Source of the DNA: Mycobacterium sp. MS1601
GTDB lineage: Bacteria; Actinomycetota; Actinomycetes; Mycobacteriales; Mycobacteriaceae
Direction: 5' to 3'
Assembly (NCBI RefSeq): GCF_001984215.1
Contig: NZ_CP019420.1
Span: 186,001-250,000, forward strand
Length of the DNA stretch: 64,000 bases
A program made the position numbers and the translations under genes. Shown here in pieces: positions 27,059 to 36,245 of the stretch (within the stretch, counting starts at the first letter, position 1; each line of letters starts with the position of its first letter). The notes below the pieces were generated by a model. The model was not told the DNA's origin. It saw nothing but the letters and a program-made list of their open reading frames with translations, and ran no database searches.

Positions 27059-28311
27059 AGGAACTCCTTGAGCCGGGGCCAGAGTCCGACCACGGCGGCC
27101 GCAGCCGCCAACACCATCAATACCAGCGTTGCGGTGGGACTCCAGGACAAGACGTTCCCGGCCCGGGCAACATCGTCACGCAGTGCGGCCCTGGTCTCTT
27201 CGATGCCGTCTCGCAAGTCGGCTTCGACAGCACCGAACTGGGCGGCCGAGGCGTTCGGATCGGGGCCGATGGCCTGGTTCAAGGCGGCGCCGTAGTCACC
27301 GCTGAGATAGAACTCGACGTGTCGGCGGTGGCTCTCACCCCACGCCTGTAGGTCCGGGTCCTGCAATTGCTCCTGCAGCCGGGCCATTCGCTCGTTGAAC
27401 GACTTTTCCGAGGCCGTGATGTCGCCGCGAGCGATCAGCTGCAGCGTCTCGTCGGTGCGCACCTGCTGCACCAGGATGCGAGCCTCGGCGAGGTCGGAGT
27501 AGCGATTCCCTTGAGCCCGGCCGTCGTTGATGGCAGCGCCGGCCAGCACCGTGGCGATCAACACCCAGCCGGCCACCCCCACCACCAGGCCGGCACAAAC
27601 CAGCAGCCCCAGGTTGAACGTCCGGTTGGTCCGTCTGGTGGCGATCACCGAGCTCACCACGATCGCCGCGATCACCAGCACCAGAAGCACCAGCGTGACG
27701 ATGGGCGTCGACCCCACCGCTCGCTGGTCCCGGTCGAGGGCGGCCATCTTGTCCTCGAAGATCTGCTGCGCTCCCGGCAACAGCGAGTTCTGCATCAACG
27801 CCGATGCCTCACGCAGATAGGCCGAGCCGACCGGAAACCCCTGCCGGTTGTTGACCCGCGCCGACTCCACGAGACCTGCGTAGGTGGCCAACTGCAGAGA
27901 GATGTCGGCGGCGGCGGTTCTGGTGGCGATATCAGTGGCACCCGCAGTGACATCGGCCAGTGCCGCGGAAGCATCGGCAAGCGCGCCCTTGTAGCGGTCG
28001 CGCATTTCCGAGGTCTCGATGCCGCCGGAGAGGAACGACGCCGCCGCAGCAGCGTCGGCAGCTGACAGTTCGGCGTAGAGGTCCTGCGCCGCATACGCCA
28101 GCGGCTCGGACCGGTCGAGCACCGCGTCGTGCCGGGCGATCCTGGAATCGAGTTGGCCGCCACTCACCACGCCGGTCAACACGCAGGCTCCGGCCAACAG
28201 CACGGCGATGAGGCTCAGCACACCGGGAGTGGTACCGGCGAAGCGCCGCAGCCACGCCATCGAGGCGCGGGTGTCCACCGTGCGCGGTGTGGCCATCGCC
28301 TTCACCCCCAT
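27055..28311 (-). CDS. GlnX-like transmembrane sensor protein
   Basis: A 418-residue membrane protein and first gene of the seven-gene operon. Hydrophobic helices are near residues 30-52, 203-226, 233-258 and 393-412, with two helical extracytoplasmic regions rich in Ala and Glu between them. This matches the layout of GlnX (Rv0412c), which pairs with GlnH. It overlaps the glnH-like gene by 4 nt. A shorter start at Met6 (MATPRTVDTR) is possible. It should relay ligand binding by the lipoprotein across the membrane. Confidence 0.8.
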   Translation of the reverse strand: MGVKAMATPRTVDTRASMAWLRRFAGTTPGVLSLIAVLLAGACVLTGVVSGGQLDSRIARHDAVLDRSEPLAYAAQDLYAELSAADAAAAASFLSGGIETSEMRDRYKGALADASAALADVTAGATDIATRTAAADISLQLATYAGLVESARVNNRQGFPVGSAYLREASALMQNSLLPGAQQIFEDKMAALDRDQRAVGSTPIVTLVLLVLVIAAIVVSSVIATRRTNRTFNLGLLVCAGLVVGVAGWVLIATVLAGAAINDGRAQGNRYSDLAEARILVQQVRTDETLQLIARGDITASEKSFNERMARLQEQLQDPDLQAWGESHRRHVEFYLSGDYGAALNQAIGPDPNASAAQFGAVEADLRDGIEETRAALRDDVARAGNVLSWSPTATLVLMVLAAAAAVVGLWPRLKEFL

Positions 28312-28348
28312 CCGTCAGCGAGATGGTATCCGGGTGTGCTGGGCGCGG

Positions 28349-29044
28349 TCAGTCGAACAGCCGGTCGAGGGCTCCCTGCTCCAATTCCACCCAACGAGCG
28401 ACGTCACTGCGAACGGCGTCGACCTCGTCCGGACTCAGGTGGTGGGCGCCGTCCGGTGTCAGCCGGCAGATGTCCATAGGGCCGCCCACACTCGGAGAGG
28501 AGGCGTCCAAGGCATCGAGCACACGCAATGCGGCAACGACACCATGGTCGAGATCGCGTTCGGTCATCCGGAAGTGAGCCAGCAGCGCGTGGGCCTGCTG
28601 CGCCATCGGAGCGCCGCTGCCGATGGCCTGAAAGCCGGTTTCTTCGTGATGGCCGAGCAGGCCGTTGGGATCCAGGTCGATGATGAACGGTTGGTCTCCG
28701 ACGTATCCGGCGGCCAGCAGATAGGTGGCCGGCGTGCCCGCCTTCTGCTGCCCGGGAACGTCCTCGATGAAGGCGTCGTAGTGATGCTGGAACACCGGAA
28801 GTGCCTTGGCCTGCAACGCATGACCGATGTTGCGGGCCTCCATGACGGCATCGGCCTCCTCCCGGAAGATCTGCTCGATGTCGTAGAGCACCGCCCGCGA
28901 GCCGCTGCCGCCCCACGCCGCGTGGGCACCGAGCGGGTGGAGCTTCTGGGCCGGATAACTCAGCCCGCGGCCTGGATCGGTGATCTGCGAGTCCGATGCC
29001 AAGGCGATGCCGTTGGCGCATTTGATGGCGAGAACCACAGTCAT
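28349..29044 (-). CDS. Proteasome-beta-like Ntn hydrolase
   Basis: A 231-residue protein starting MTVVLAIKCANGIALASDS. If Met is removed, Thr1, Asp17 and Lys33 fall exactly at the catalytic positions of 20S proteasome beta/HslV peptidases, so the start at 29044 is well supported and longer frames are rejected. The body continues with proteasome-like sequence (TYLLAAGYVGDQPFIIDLDPNG). It is distinct from PrcB, and no prcA, mpa or pup gene is nearby. It probably forms a self-assembled peptidase or amidase ring. Only 22 nt separate its start from that of the divergent polymerase gene. Confidence 0.82.
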   Translation of the reverse strand: MTVVLAIKCANGIALASDSQITDPGRGLSYPAQKLHPLGAHAAWGGSGSRAVLYDIEQIFREEADAVMEARNIGHALQAKALPVFQHHYDAFIEDVPGQQKAGTPATYLLAAGYVGDQPFIIDLDPNGLLGHHEETGFQAIGSGAPMAQQAHALLAHFRMTERDLDHGVVAALRVLDALDASSPSVGGPMDICRLTPDGAHHLSPDEVDAVRSDVARWVELEQGALDRLFD

Positions 29045-29066
29045 GACTCCACCGTAAGGTGAGGCC

Positions 29067-30029
29067 ATGACAGTGCACGAGGAGCGTGCCGGGGTCGAGC
29101 TGACGAATCTCGACCAGCCCCTGGGCCCCGACTCCGGTGCCACCAAACGTCACCTGCTGGACTACCTCGACGCGGTGTCCGATCGTTTGGTTCCGGTGCT
29201 GGCGGACCGTCCGCTGACGGTGCTGCGGGCACTGCGCGGACGTGCGCCGTTCATGCAGAAGAACGTGCCGAAGTACACCCCGGAATGGGTGCGGACCGTG
29301 CCGATGTGGGCGGAAACTTCCAAGCGCGAGATCCACTACGCGGTGTGCGACGACCGCCGGACCTTGCTGTGGTTCGGTAACCAGCGCGCCATCGAGTACC
29401 ACCCGACACTGGGACTGACCGACAACATCTACCGCCCGACACATCTGGTGCTGGATCTCGATCCGCCCGACGGTTCCGACTTCTCGGCGGTGGTAGCCGT
29501 CGCACACCTGGTGCGCCAGGCGCTCACCGACAGCGGACTGTCCGGTGCGCTGAAGACCAGCGGCTCGCGCGGAGTGCACGTCTTCGTGCCGATCGACGGT
29601 TCGGCCCGGGTGGACGACGTTGCCGCGGCCACCCGTGCGCTTGCCGCCAGGGCCGAGGCGCTGGACCCAGACCTGGCCACCACCGCGTTCATCGTGGAGG
29701 ACCGTGCCGGCAAGGTCTTTGTGGACGCCACCCGCGCGGGAGGCGCCACCGTGGCGGCGGCCTACAGTCCACGGTTGCGGCCGGGCACACCCGTGTCGTT
29801 CCCGCTGGCCTGGTCGGATCTGGAGCGGGTGAATCCGGGTGATTTCACCGTGCGCACCGCAGTCGACGCGCTGGACGGCCACGACCCGTGGGCCGAGTGC
29901 ATGCCCGCCGCGCAACAGCTGCCCACCGACCTGATCGAGCAAGGCCACACCATTCCGGTGGCACGGGTGGCCGCCATGCACGAGGGCAAGCGGCGAGCCA
30001 AGGCCAGACGCGAAGGCGACGCGCGGTGA
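29067..30029 (+). CDS. LigD-type primase-polymerase (PolD)
   Basis: A 320-residue stand-alone polymerase domain of the LigD/archaeo-eukaryotic primase family. Metal-binding carboxylates are Asp130 and Asp132 (LVLDLDPPDG) and Asp220 (KVFVDATR). The nucleotide-binding segment LKTSGSRGVH supplies Lys163 and His171. Such stand-alone paralogues in mycobacteria (PolD1/PolD2) carry out ribonucleotide-preferring gap filling and end repair. No ligase or nuclease domain is fused. It overlaps the next gene by 4 nt (GTGA). Confidence 0.88.
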   Translation: MTVHEERAGVELTNLDQPLGPDSGATKRHLLDYLDAVSDRLVPVLADRPLTVLRALRGRAPFMQKNVPKYTPEWVRTVPMWAETSKREIHYAVCDDRRTLLWFGNQRAIEYHPTLGLTDNIYRPTHLVLDLDPPDGSDFSAVVAVAHLVRQALTDSGLSGALKTSGSRGVHVFVPIDGSARVDDVAAATRALAARAEALDPDLATTAFIVEDRAGKVFVDATRAGGATVAAAYSPRLRPGTPVSFPLAWSDLERVNPGDFTVRTAVDALDGHDPWAECMPAAQQLPTDLIEQGHTIPVARVAAMHEGKRRAKARREGDAR

Positions 30030-30550
30030 GCAACATCTGTGTCTTTCTGTCGGCGGCGGATCTCGACGCGCGCTATACCGACGCGGCTGTCGAGCTGGGT
30101 GCCGCGATCGGAGCAGGCGGGCACACCCTGGTGTGGGGCGGGTCAGACACCGGTTTGATGCGGGTGCTCGCCGACAGCGTTGCGGCACACGGGGGCCGGC
30201 TGCTCGGCATCTCGGTGGAGTTTCTGCGGCATCTGGCCCGCCCCGATGCCGACGAGATGGTGGTGACCACCGACCTGGCCGCGCGAAAAGCGTTGATGTT
30301 GGCCCGATCCGACGCCATTGTCGTCATGGCAGGCGGGTTGGGCACCTTGGACGAGGCCACCGAAGTACTGGAACAGAAAAAGCACGGGTTGCACGACTTG
30401 CCTGTGGTCCTGTTGAACACCGCGGGTTTCTACGACGGCCTGATCCTCCAGCTGCGCAGGATGGAAACAGAGGGATTTTTACCCCGACCGCTTGATCAGC
30501 TGGTGGTGTTCGCCGACTCCGGCACGCAAGTTCCTGCGATGATCGACTGA
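30026..30550 (+). CDS. LOG-family (TIGR00730-like) nucleotide phosphoribohydrolase
   Basis: A 174-residue Rossmann-like protein of the LOG/lysine-decarboxylase-like family, many of which cleave cytokinin riboside 5'-monophosphates. The signature is AGGLGTLDEATEV, so the usual PGGxGTxxE has Ala in place of Pro; the catalytic Arg (ARKALM) and Glu remain. The GTG start overlaps the polD stop, so the two genes are co-translated. A role in nucleotide turnover next to a polymerase is possible but unproven. Confidence 0.8.
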   Translation: MSNICVFLSAADLDARYTDAAVELGAAIGAGGHTLVWGGSDTGLMRVLADSVAAHGGRLLGISVEFLRHLARPDADEMVVTTDLAARKALMLARSDAIVVMAGGLGTLDEATEVLEQKKHGLHDLPVVLLNTAGFYDGLILQLRRMETEGFLPRPLDQLVVFADSGTQVPAMID

Positions 30551-30749
30551 CGCTGAGCCACACGTGCTCTCACCGGATCACGGTGCCCGAGCAGCCCCGG
30601 CCCCGCCGAAGACGATGTGATTCTTGGTCATTCGGCGGTCCAGCCGGGACCCGGCCGGTGAATGTATTCACATTCACTGGCAGCCACCACCATGTCATCG
30701 GTGCAACATCGCCATTTCCCGTGCACCCGTTCGGCGATAACATCGCCTG

Positions 30750-33332
30750 GTGACGCTCACCGAGCGCGAGCCGCAGCTCGGACAGCTCGCTGCCCTGGCC
30801 GCCTCCATCCGCGGCGGGCGGGGTGGCGCAGTGATGGTGTGCGGGGAATCCGGGGTGGGCAAGACCTCGTTCGTCGAAGCCGCCCTGGACCGATTCGACG
30901 GGGCGCGGGTGCTGTGGGGCGCATGCGATCCGCTGTCCACCCCGCGTCCGCTGGGCCCATTACATGATCTGGCCGCCGAGTTCAGCGGGGTCACAAGGGA
31001 TCTCCTGAGCGGAAGCCCACAGCCGTACGACATCTTCGCCGCGGTGTTCGACGACCTGCGGACTCTGCCGTCGGTCCTGGTCCTCGATGACCTGCACTGG
31101 GCTGACCAGGGCACCGTCGATCTGCTGCGGTTCCTGCTGCGACGGGCCCGCGGTGCACCCCTGCTGACCATCGGCATCCTGCGCGACGACGAGGTGAGTG
31201 TCACCCACCCGCTGCGCGGCCTGCTGGGTGATGTGGCCCGCTCCCCGCACGCCCGGACTCTGGTGTTGCCCCCGCTGTCCGAGCAGGCGGTTGTCTCGCT
31301 GGTGGGCAACCGTGATGTCGACCCGCGGTGGCTGCACCGGGTCACCGGCGGGAACCCGTTTTTTGTCTGCGAAATGCTGGACCACGACCCAAACTCGGAT
31401 CTGCCCACCACGGTCCGCGACGCCATCCTGGCCCGGACAGCCGATCTGGGGAGCGACGCCTGGGAGCTGCTGAACCTGCTGACATGTGCCCCGGGTTCGA
31501 TCCCGGATCATCTGCTCACCGATCTGGGGGTGACGCTGCCCGCCCTGCGTACCCTCGACGAAGCGAAACTGATCCGCCGCGACGCCCGCGGTGTCGCGTT
31601 CCGCCACGATCTGTGCCGGCGTGCGGTCTCCAGCGTCATCCCGCCCGGCGCCGAGGCCGGTCTGCACCGGCGGTTCATCGACGCCCACCGTGCGTCATCG
31701 CACGTCGACCCGGCGGTGCTCACCCATCACGCGTTGGGCGCCGCCGACAAGACACTGATCACCTCGGCCGGCGTGGCCGCGGGCCGCGCCGCGGCTCGCT
31801 CCGGCGCGCACACTCAGGCCTGCGAATTCTTCGAAATCGCGCTGGACAGAGGCGAATTGCTGGACATGGCCGTGGAGGCGCAGCTGCTGGAGCTCCTGGC
31901 GGCCGAGTACTACCTGACCGATCGCCTCGATGACGCCATCGACGCGTGCCGGCGCGCCCTGGTCATCCGCCAGCAGCTCGGCGTCCCGAGCGCAGTCAGC
32001 GCCGACCACCACGCCTTGGCTGTCTACCAGTGGTACAACGGCAATCGCGCGGTGGCCGACAGCCACGCGGCCGACGCTGTCGCCACCCTCGACCCGCAGT
32101 GCTCCGAGCCGGCCGCACTGATCACCCTCGGCCACGCCTTCTGCATGCAGGCATTTCTGGCGGTGCAGTCCAGCCACCTCGAGCCGGCGCAGGCGCTGCT
32201 GCAGCGTGCCCGCGAGATCTCCTCTGCCATAGTCAATCCCGATCTCGACGTGCGGACAAGGATCACCGGCTACTACTGCGCCATCGCTGCGGGCGAGCCA
32301 GCGGTGCGTGACGAACTGCTGGCGCTGCTGGCCGCTGGGCCACGCCACATCGACGAGACGTACTCGGCGGGCTACACCAATTTGACCTACCTCGACGTCG
32401 AACAGCGCCGTCTGGTGGTGGCCGCCGAACTGTTGGAGTCCAGCATCCCGTTGATGGTCGAGCACGATCTGCCGATTTGCCGCGCGGTGCAACTGGGTTC
32501 ACGCAGCCGCCTCAAACTGCTGGTGGGCGATTGGGATGACGCACTCTGCGATGCCGACGCGGTGCTGAGCGCGCAGAGCGCGCCGCTGGCCCGCACGTGG
32601 CCACTGCTGATCCGCGGCCTGGTGTCGCTGCGGCGCACCGGCGATGACGCCGGCGGTATCGACGCCGCCTGGGAGCTGGCGTGCCGGTTCGGCGAGCCGG
32701 TTCGGGTGTTGCCGGCGGCCGCCGCCCTGGCCGAACGCAGCTGGCTGACCGGTCGCGTCGACCCCCGGCTGACCGCAGTCCGCGCGCTGCTCGACACCGC
32801 CGCGGTGGCGGGTCTGGAGTGGTCGCGCGGTGAGCTGCTGATGTGGCTGCGCCGCCTCGATCCAGACGTGCAGGCCGAGGGGGTGGCAGCGCCGTACCGG
32901 TTGCTGTTCGACGGCCACTTCGAGGCCGCAGCCGAGGCCTTCCAACAGCTGTCGACGCCGTATGACGGCGCCCTGGCCCTCGTCGATTCCGGTGACCCCA
33001 CCCTGGCGCGTCGCGCACTCGACATCCTGGACCGGCTGGGTGCCGAGGCAGTGGCCGCCAAGCTCCGATTCGATCTGCGAGCCGCCGGCGCGCAGGTGAT
33101 TCCCGCGCCACGACGAGCCAGCACTCGCGCCAACCCAGCGGGATTGACCACCCGCCAGGTGGAGGTGCTGCGACTGCTCGACGACGGGCTCACCAACGCC
33201 GAGCTGGCGCAGCGATTGTTCCTCTCGGTGAAGACGGTGGATCATCACGTCTCGGCGATCCTGACGAAACTGGATGTTGCCAAGCGCCGCGACGCGGTGC
33301 GCCGGGCCAGGGAGGTCGGAATTCTCGAGTAA
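30750..33332 (+). CDS. LuxR-family (LAL-type) transcriptional regulator
   Basis: An 860-residue regulator. N-terminal AAA ATPase has Walker A GESGVGKTS (about residues 33-41) and Walker B VLVLDDLHWAD (about 110-120). A long helical TPR-like region follows, and the C-terminal LuxR helix-turn-helix carries TTRQVEVLRLLDDGLTNAEL. The start is GTG 30750 with weak RBS. It resembles the regulator at the left edge in type, not in close sequence. The methyltransferase gene 86 nt downstream is the only nearby co-directional candidate target. Confidence 0.9.
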   Translation: MTLTEREPQLGQLAALAASIRGGRGGAVMVCGESGVGKTSFVEAALDRFDGARVLWGACDPLSTPRPLGPLHDLAAEFSGVTRDLLSGSPQPYDIFAAVFDDLRTLPSVLVLDDLHWADQGTVDLLRFLLRRARGAPLLTIGILRDDEVSVTHPLRGLLGDVARSPHARTLVLPPLSEQAVVSLVGNRDVDPRWLHRVTGGNPFFVCEMLDHDPNSDLPTTVRDAILARTADLGSDAWELLNLLTCAPGSIPDHLLTDLGVTLPALRTLDEAKLIRRDARGVAFRHDLCRRAVSSVIPPGAEAGLHRRFIDAHRASSHVDPAVLTHHALGAADKTLITSAGVAAGRAAARSGAHTQACEFFEIALDRGELLDMAVEAQLLELLAAEYYLTDRLDDAIDACRRALVIRQQLGVPSAVSADHHALAVYQWYNGNRAVADSHAADAVATLDPQCSEPAALITLGHAFCMQAFLAVQSSHLEPAQALLQRAREISSAIVNPDLDVRTRITGYYCAIAAGEPAVRDELLALLAAGPRHIDETYSAGYTNLTYLDVEQRRLVVAAELLESSIPLMVEHDLPICRAVQLGSRSRLKLLVGDWDDALCDADAVLSAQSAPLARTWPLLIRGLVSLRRTGDDAGGIDAAWELACRFGEPVRVLPAAAALAERSWLTGRVDPRLTAVRALLDTAAVAGLEWSRGELLMWLRRLDPDVQAEGVAAPYRLLFDGHFEAAAEAFQQLSTPYDGALALVDSGDPTLARRALDILDRLGAEAVAAKLRFDLRAAGAQVIPAPRRASTRANPAGLTTRQVEVLRLLDDGLTNAELAQRLFLSVKTVDHHVSAILTKLDVAKRRDAVRRAREVGILE

Positions 33333-33418
33333 GGCGAACTTGGGTAGTTCTTCCCGATGTGGCGCAACCTCAACCGGCGGATCGTGGAGGACATCACACC
33401 GATCCGAGGAGTACCACC

Positions 33419-34270
33419 ATGAGCGCCACTTTGTCCCCCGCCGAAAAGGATGCCGACCGCGCCCTGAAAGCCAAGCACCGCGCACTGTGGGCTTCCGGTG
33501 ACTACCCGGCCGTCGCCCACGAGCTGATCCCGGAACTCGGCCCGCGGCTGGTGCAGGCTGCAGGCATCAATGCCGGCCAGCGGGTGCTGGATGTCGCGGC
33601 CGGTTCCGGCAACGCCGCGGTACCCGCGGCAGCAGCGGGCGCCCGGGTGGTGGCCAGCGATCTGACTCCGGAACTGTTCGACGCAGGCCGCGCCCACGCC
33701 GCTCACCACGGTGTCGAACTGGAATGGGTCGAAGCCGACGCAGAAGCACTGCCGTTCGAGGACAACAGCTTCGACGCTGTGCTGTCCTGCGTCGGTGCGA
33801 TGTTCGCGCCGCACCATCAAGCCACCGCCGACGAGCTGGTCCGGGTGGTCCGCCCGGGTGGCACCATCGCGATGATCAATTGGACCCCGACCGGATTCAT
33901 CGGCAAGCTGTTCGCCACCATGAAGCCCTACGCGGCGCCGCCACCTGCCGGGGCCAGCGCTCCCCCGCTGTGGGGTGACGAGGACCATGTGCGGGAACTG
34001 TTCGGCGACACGGTGATCGATCTGCAGACCCGGCGTGAGACCGTACGCTTCGACGTCAGCGCCAGCCCGCTGGAGTTCCGCGAGTACTGGAAGCGCAACT
34101 ATGGGCCCACCATCGCGGCGTACCGCTTCAACGCCGACAACCCGGCGCGGGTCGCCGAACTGGACCGCGACTTCCTCGCACTCTTGGAGGCCTGGAACAG
34201 CGCGACAGAACCGGATACCACCGCCTACGACGCCGAGTACCTGGTGGTGACAGCCATCAAGCGTGGTTAG
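33419..34270 (+). CDS. SAM-dependent methyltransferase (UbiE/type 11)
   Basis: A 283-residue class I methyltransferase. The SAM-binding motif VLDVAAGSGNAAV is near residues 58-70, an acidic motif follows (VVASDLTPELF), and FEDNSFDAVLSC is motif IV. The start ATG 33419 (MSATLSPAEK) follows GAGGAG; an earlier in-frame ATG at 33359 lacks this. The substrate cannot be told; small-molecule or lipid methylation is typical of this group. Confidence 0.85.
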   Translation: MSATLSPAEKDADRALKAKHRALWASGDYPAVAHELIPELGPRLVQAAGINAGQRVLDVAAGSGNAAVPAAAAGARVVASDLTPELFDAGRAHAAHHGVELEWVEADAEALPFEDNSFDAVLSCVGAMFAPHHQATADELVRVVRPGGTIAMINWTPTGFIGKLFATMKPYAAPPPAGASAPPLWGDEDHVRELFGDTVIDLQTRRETVRFDVSASPLEFREYWKRNYGPTIAAYRFNADNPARVAELDRDFLALLEAWNSATEPDTTAYDAEYLVVTAIKRG

Positions 34271-34339
34271 TCCTGGCTCGCGCACACCGGTGGCCGGCGG
34301 CCCTGGTTGCTCCGCCGGCAGCAGGCTGTGTACTCCGGG

Positions 34340-35719
34340 TTACGGGTGGTCGTCGGGATCGATGATCCGTTCCGGGAAATGCAGGTTGTTGGTACGGGGC
34401 TGCCCGCAATCCAGCTCTGGTGGCGGAATCCATTCCGTCCGCCCATCTTCGGGGCGATTACGGGTGGTCCACCCGGTGGTTTCCACCGTCCGATTGTCCG
34501 GCCCACACGCCAAGGTCAGGTCCTCGATGTTGGTCTCGCCGCCGTGTTGCCAGTCCTTGTTCGCATGATGCACTTGGGAGCGGTAGGCGCTGGCATCGCA
34601 GCCGGGCATTGTGCAACCCCTGTGCTGGGCCAGCAGCATCAACCGCTGCGCGACCGACGCCGTGCGCCGTGCCCGGCCCAGGTGCAGGGGCAGGCCTTTG
34701 CCGTCAAAGAGCGCCAGCCAAGGACGAGAGTGCGCGGCAAGCTTCAAGACATCGGACATGGGCAACCGGGTGCCGCCGGCGGTGATGCCGTGCCCGATGC
34801 CCTTCTCCAGATCGGTCAGGTTGGCCACGATAATCAGATTCGCCGGCAGCCCGTTGATGGTGCCGATCGGCGTCGTGGAGAGAATCTGGCGGCACATCCA
34901 CATCAACGCATCGTGATTGCGCTGGCCTTGGTTGCGGGTGTCTGCGCGTTTCTGATCCTCAGAGGGAGTCCCGAACACGCATGGGTTGTCATCGTGGGGG
35001 TTGCACATGCCGGGGGCGGCGTTGCGCTCAAAGATCGGCTCGATCAACGCCCAGGCCTCGGGTGTGAGCTTGCCCTTCACCGGGATCAACCCATCGGCGT
35101 CCTGCTTGCCGCAGTGCAGATAACTCTGTGCCTGGCGGTCCTCGTCGGAGAACTCGCCATCCTGGTTGAGCAGATACGCCATGTGATCGGCGGCCTTGGC
35201 AAAACCGTCGACCGTCAACTCACGGGCGTGCTTGGCCAGTTCGACTTCGGCATTCTCGCGGGTTTGGTGGTCGATCGACTTCGGCAGCTTGTGGAAAAAG
35301 GATCTGATCTTCGTTATGTGGTCGGTACTGATCAGCCCGTCGGTTTGCCCTTGGGCCACCGTCGGCCACTGCGGTGCCAGTGGTTCTCCCGTCAACGACG
35401 CCCGCGGCCCGAGCAGCCCGGCGTTCTTGAGGCGGCGGTGGGCTTCGGCGTCGCTGATCCGCAAACGGGTCACCAGCACCTTGGTGAACGTCTTGGCACC
35501 CAACTGTTTCGGCGTGCACTCCGCCATGAGTCGTTGGTAGATGGTGTGATCGAGTACCGGCTGCTGACGTGCCACGATCTCGCGGCGCTCCTGGACTTCG
35601 AGTAGTTCCAGATCGCTGAAGCCGTCGATCGAATAGTGCTTCATCCGCGCGGTGGCGGCTTCGATCAGCGCCAGGTCAGCAAGCATCGCCTCCCTGTCCT
35701 GCACCGCCGATCTGACCAT
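34340..35719 (-). CDS. DUF222 / HNH endonuclease, 13E12 repeat family protein
   Basis: About 459 residues from ATG 35719 (MVRSAVQDREAML); an upstream in-frame ATG at 35788 is less likely. The N-terminal two thirds is the DUF222 helical domain. The C-terminus holds a zinc-type HNH motif (CTMPGCDASAYRSQVHH, then NIEDLTLACGPDNR). These multi-copy mycobacterial proteins belong to the 13E12 repeat family; their function is not settled, and many sit in variable regions. It is flanked by ordinary metabolic genes with no visible terminal repeats. Confidence 0.88.
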   Translation of the reverse strand: MVRSAVQDREAMLADLALIEAATARMKHYSIDGFSDLELLEVQERREIVARQQPVLDHTIYQRLMAECTPKQLGAKTFTKVLVTRLRISDAEAHRRLKNAGLLGPRASLTGEPLAPQWPTVAQGQTDGLISTDHITKIRSFFHKLPKSIDHQTRENAEVELAKHARELTVDGFAKAADHMAYLLNQDGEFSDEDRQAQSYLHCGKQDADGLIPVKGKLTPEAWALIEPIFERNAAPGMCNPHDDNPCVFGTPSEDQKRADTRNQGQRNHDALMWMCRQILSTTPIGTINGLPANLIIVANLTDLEKGIGHGITAGGTRLPMSDVLKLAAHSRPWLALFDGKGLPLHLGRARRTASVAQRLMLLAQHRGCTMPGCDASAYRSQVHHANKDWQHGGETNIEDLTLACGPDNRTVETTGWTTRNRPEDGRTEWIPPPELDCGQPRTNNLHFPERIIDPDDHP

Positions 35720-35816
35720 GAGTCGAACATAGAGGCGGCCACCGACAAAAAACCCGCCAATGGGACGCCAGAAACCACAGTGACACATGGGTTTTCAGTC
35801 ATCAGCGCCAAGGCCA

Positions 35817-36245
35817 TCAAGCGGTGACGAACAGCTCCAGCTGGATGTTGTCGGGGTCGCGGAACACCACCGTGGCGAACTCGAACGGCACCGCACCGTC
35901 CCGGATTCCCGAGTGCGCGATGCCGAGTTCGTCGAGCCAGGCAGTCCACGCCTCGAGTTCGGTACGCGTACCGACGTTCAAGGCGATGTGGTCGAGCCCG
36001 GTGCGAGCTTCGTCGAACGGCCGGCCGTCGTTGCCGCTGTTGGTGTGCAGCCCGATGATCACCCCGGAACGCCGGTCGACCAGTAGTTCGCCGTAGCCGG
36101 TGTCCTCACAGTCGTAGTGCGGGAACTTCATCGGCACCCGGTCGGCACCGAACAACCGCTGATACCAGTCGAGGCTGGCCTCGATATCGGTGACGGTGAT
36201 GGAGAAGTGGTGGATACCCGTGATGGTGGGTGCGCTCTCGGTCAT
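35817..36245 (-). CDS. Glyoxalase/VOC-fold protein
   Basis: A 142-residue protein with two beta-alpha-beta-beta-beta modules of the vicinal-oxygen-chelate fold. Candidate metal ligands are His in GIHHFSITV near the N-terminus, His in LDHIALNVG and Glu in IQLELFV at the C-terminus. I chose ATG 36245 (MTESAPTITG), which overlaps the stop of the upstream gamma-glutamyltransferase gene by 4 nt. Coupling to ggt suggests a related gamma-glutamyl or glutathione-like substrate, but that is only positional. Confidence 0.85.
   Translation of the reverse strand: MTESAPTITGIHHFSITVTDIEASLDWYQRLFGADRVPMKFPHYDCEDTGYGELLVDRRSGVIIGLHTNSGNDGRPFDEARTGLDHIALNVGTRTELEAWTAWLDELGIAHSGIRDGAVPFEFATVVFRDPDNIQLELFVTA

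Noticed and set aside
28349..29044. Housekeeping proteasome subunit PrcB
   Set aside because: No propeptide before Thr1, no adjacent prcA, pup or dop, and the sequence belongs to a different branch of the fold.
34307..35605. 432-codon plus-strand frame across the 13E12 gene
   Set aside because: Antisense shadow of the DUF222/HNH gene, without family features.
34340..35719. 13E12/HNH gene as an active mobile element
   Set aside because: No terminal inverted repeats, target duplication or transposase motif are visible; only the family association with variable regions remains.
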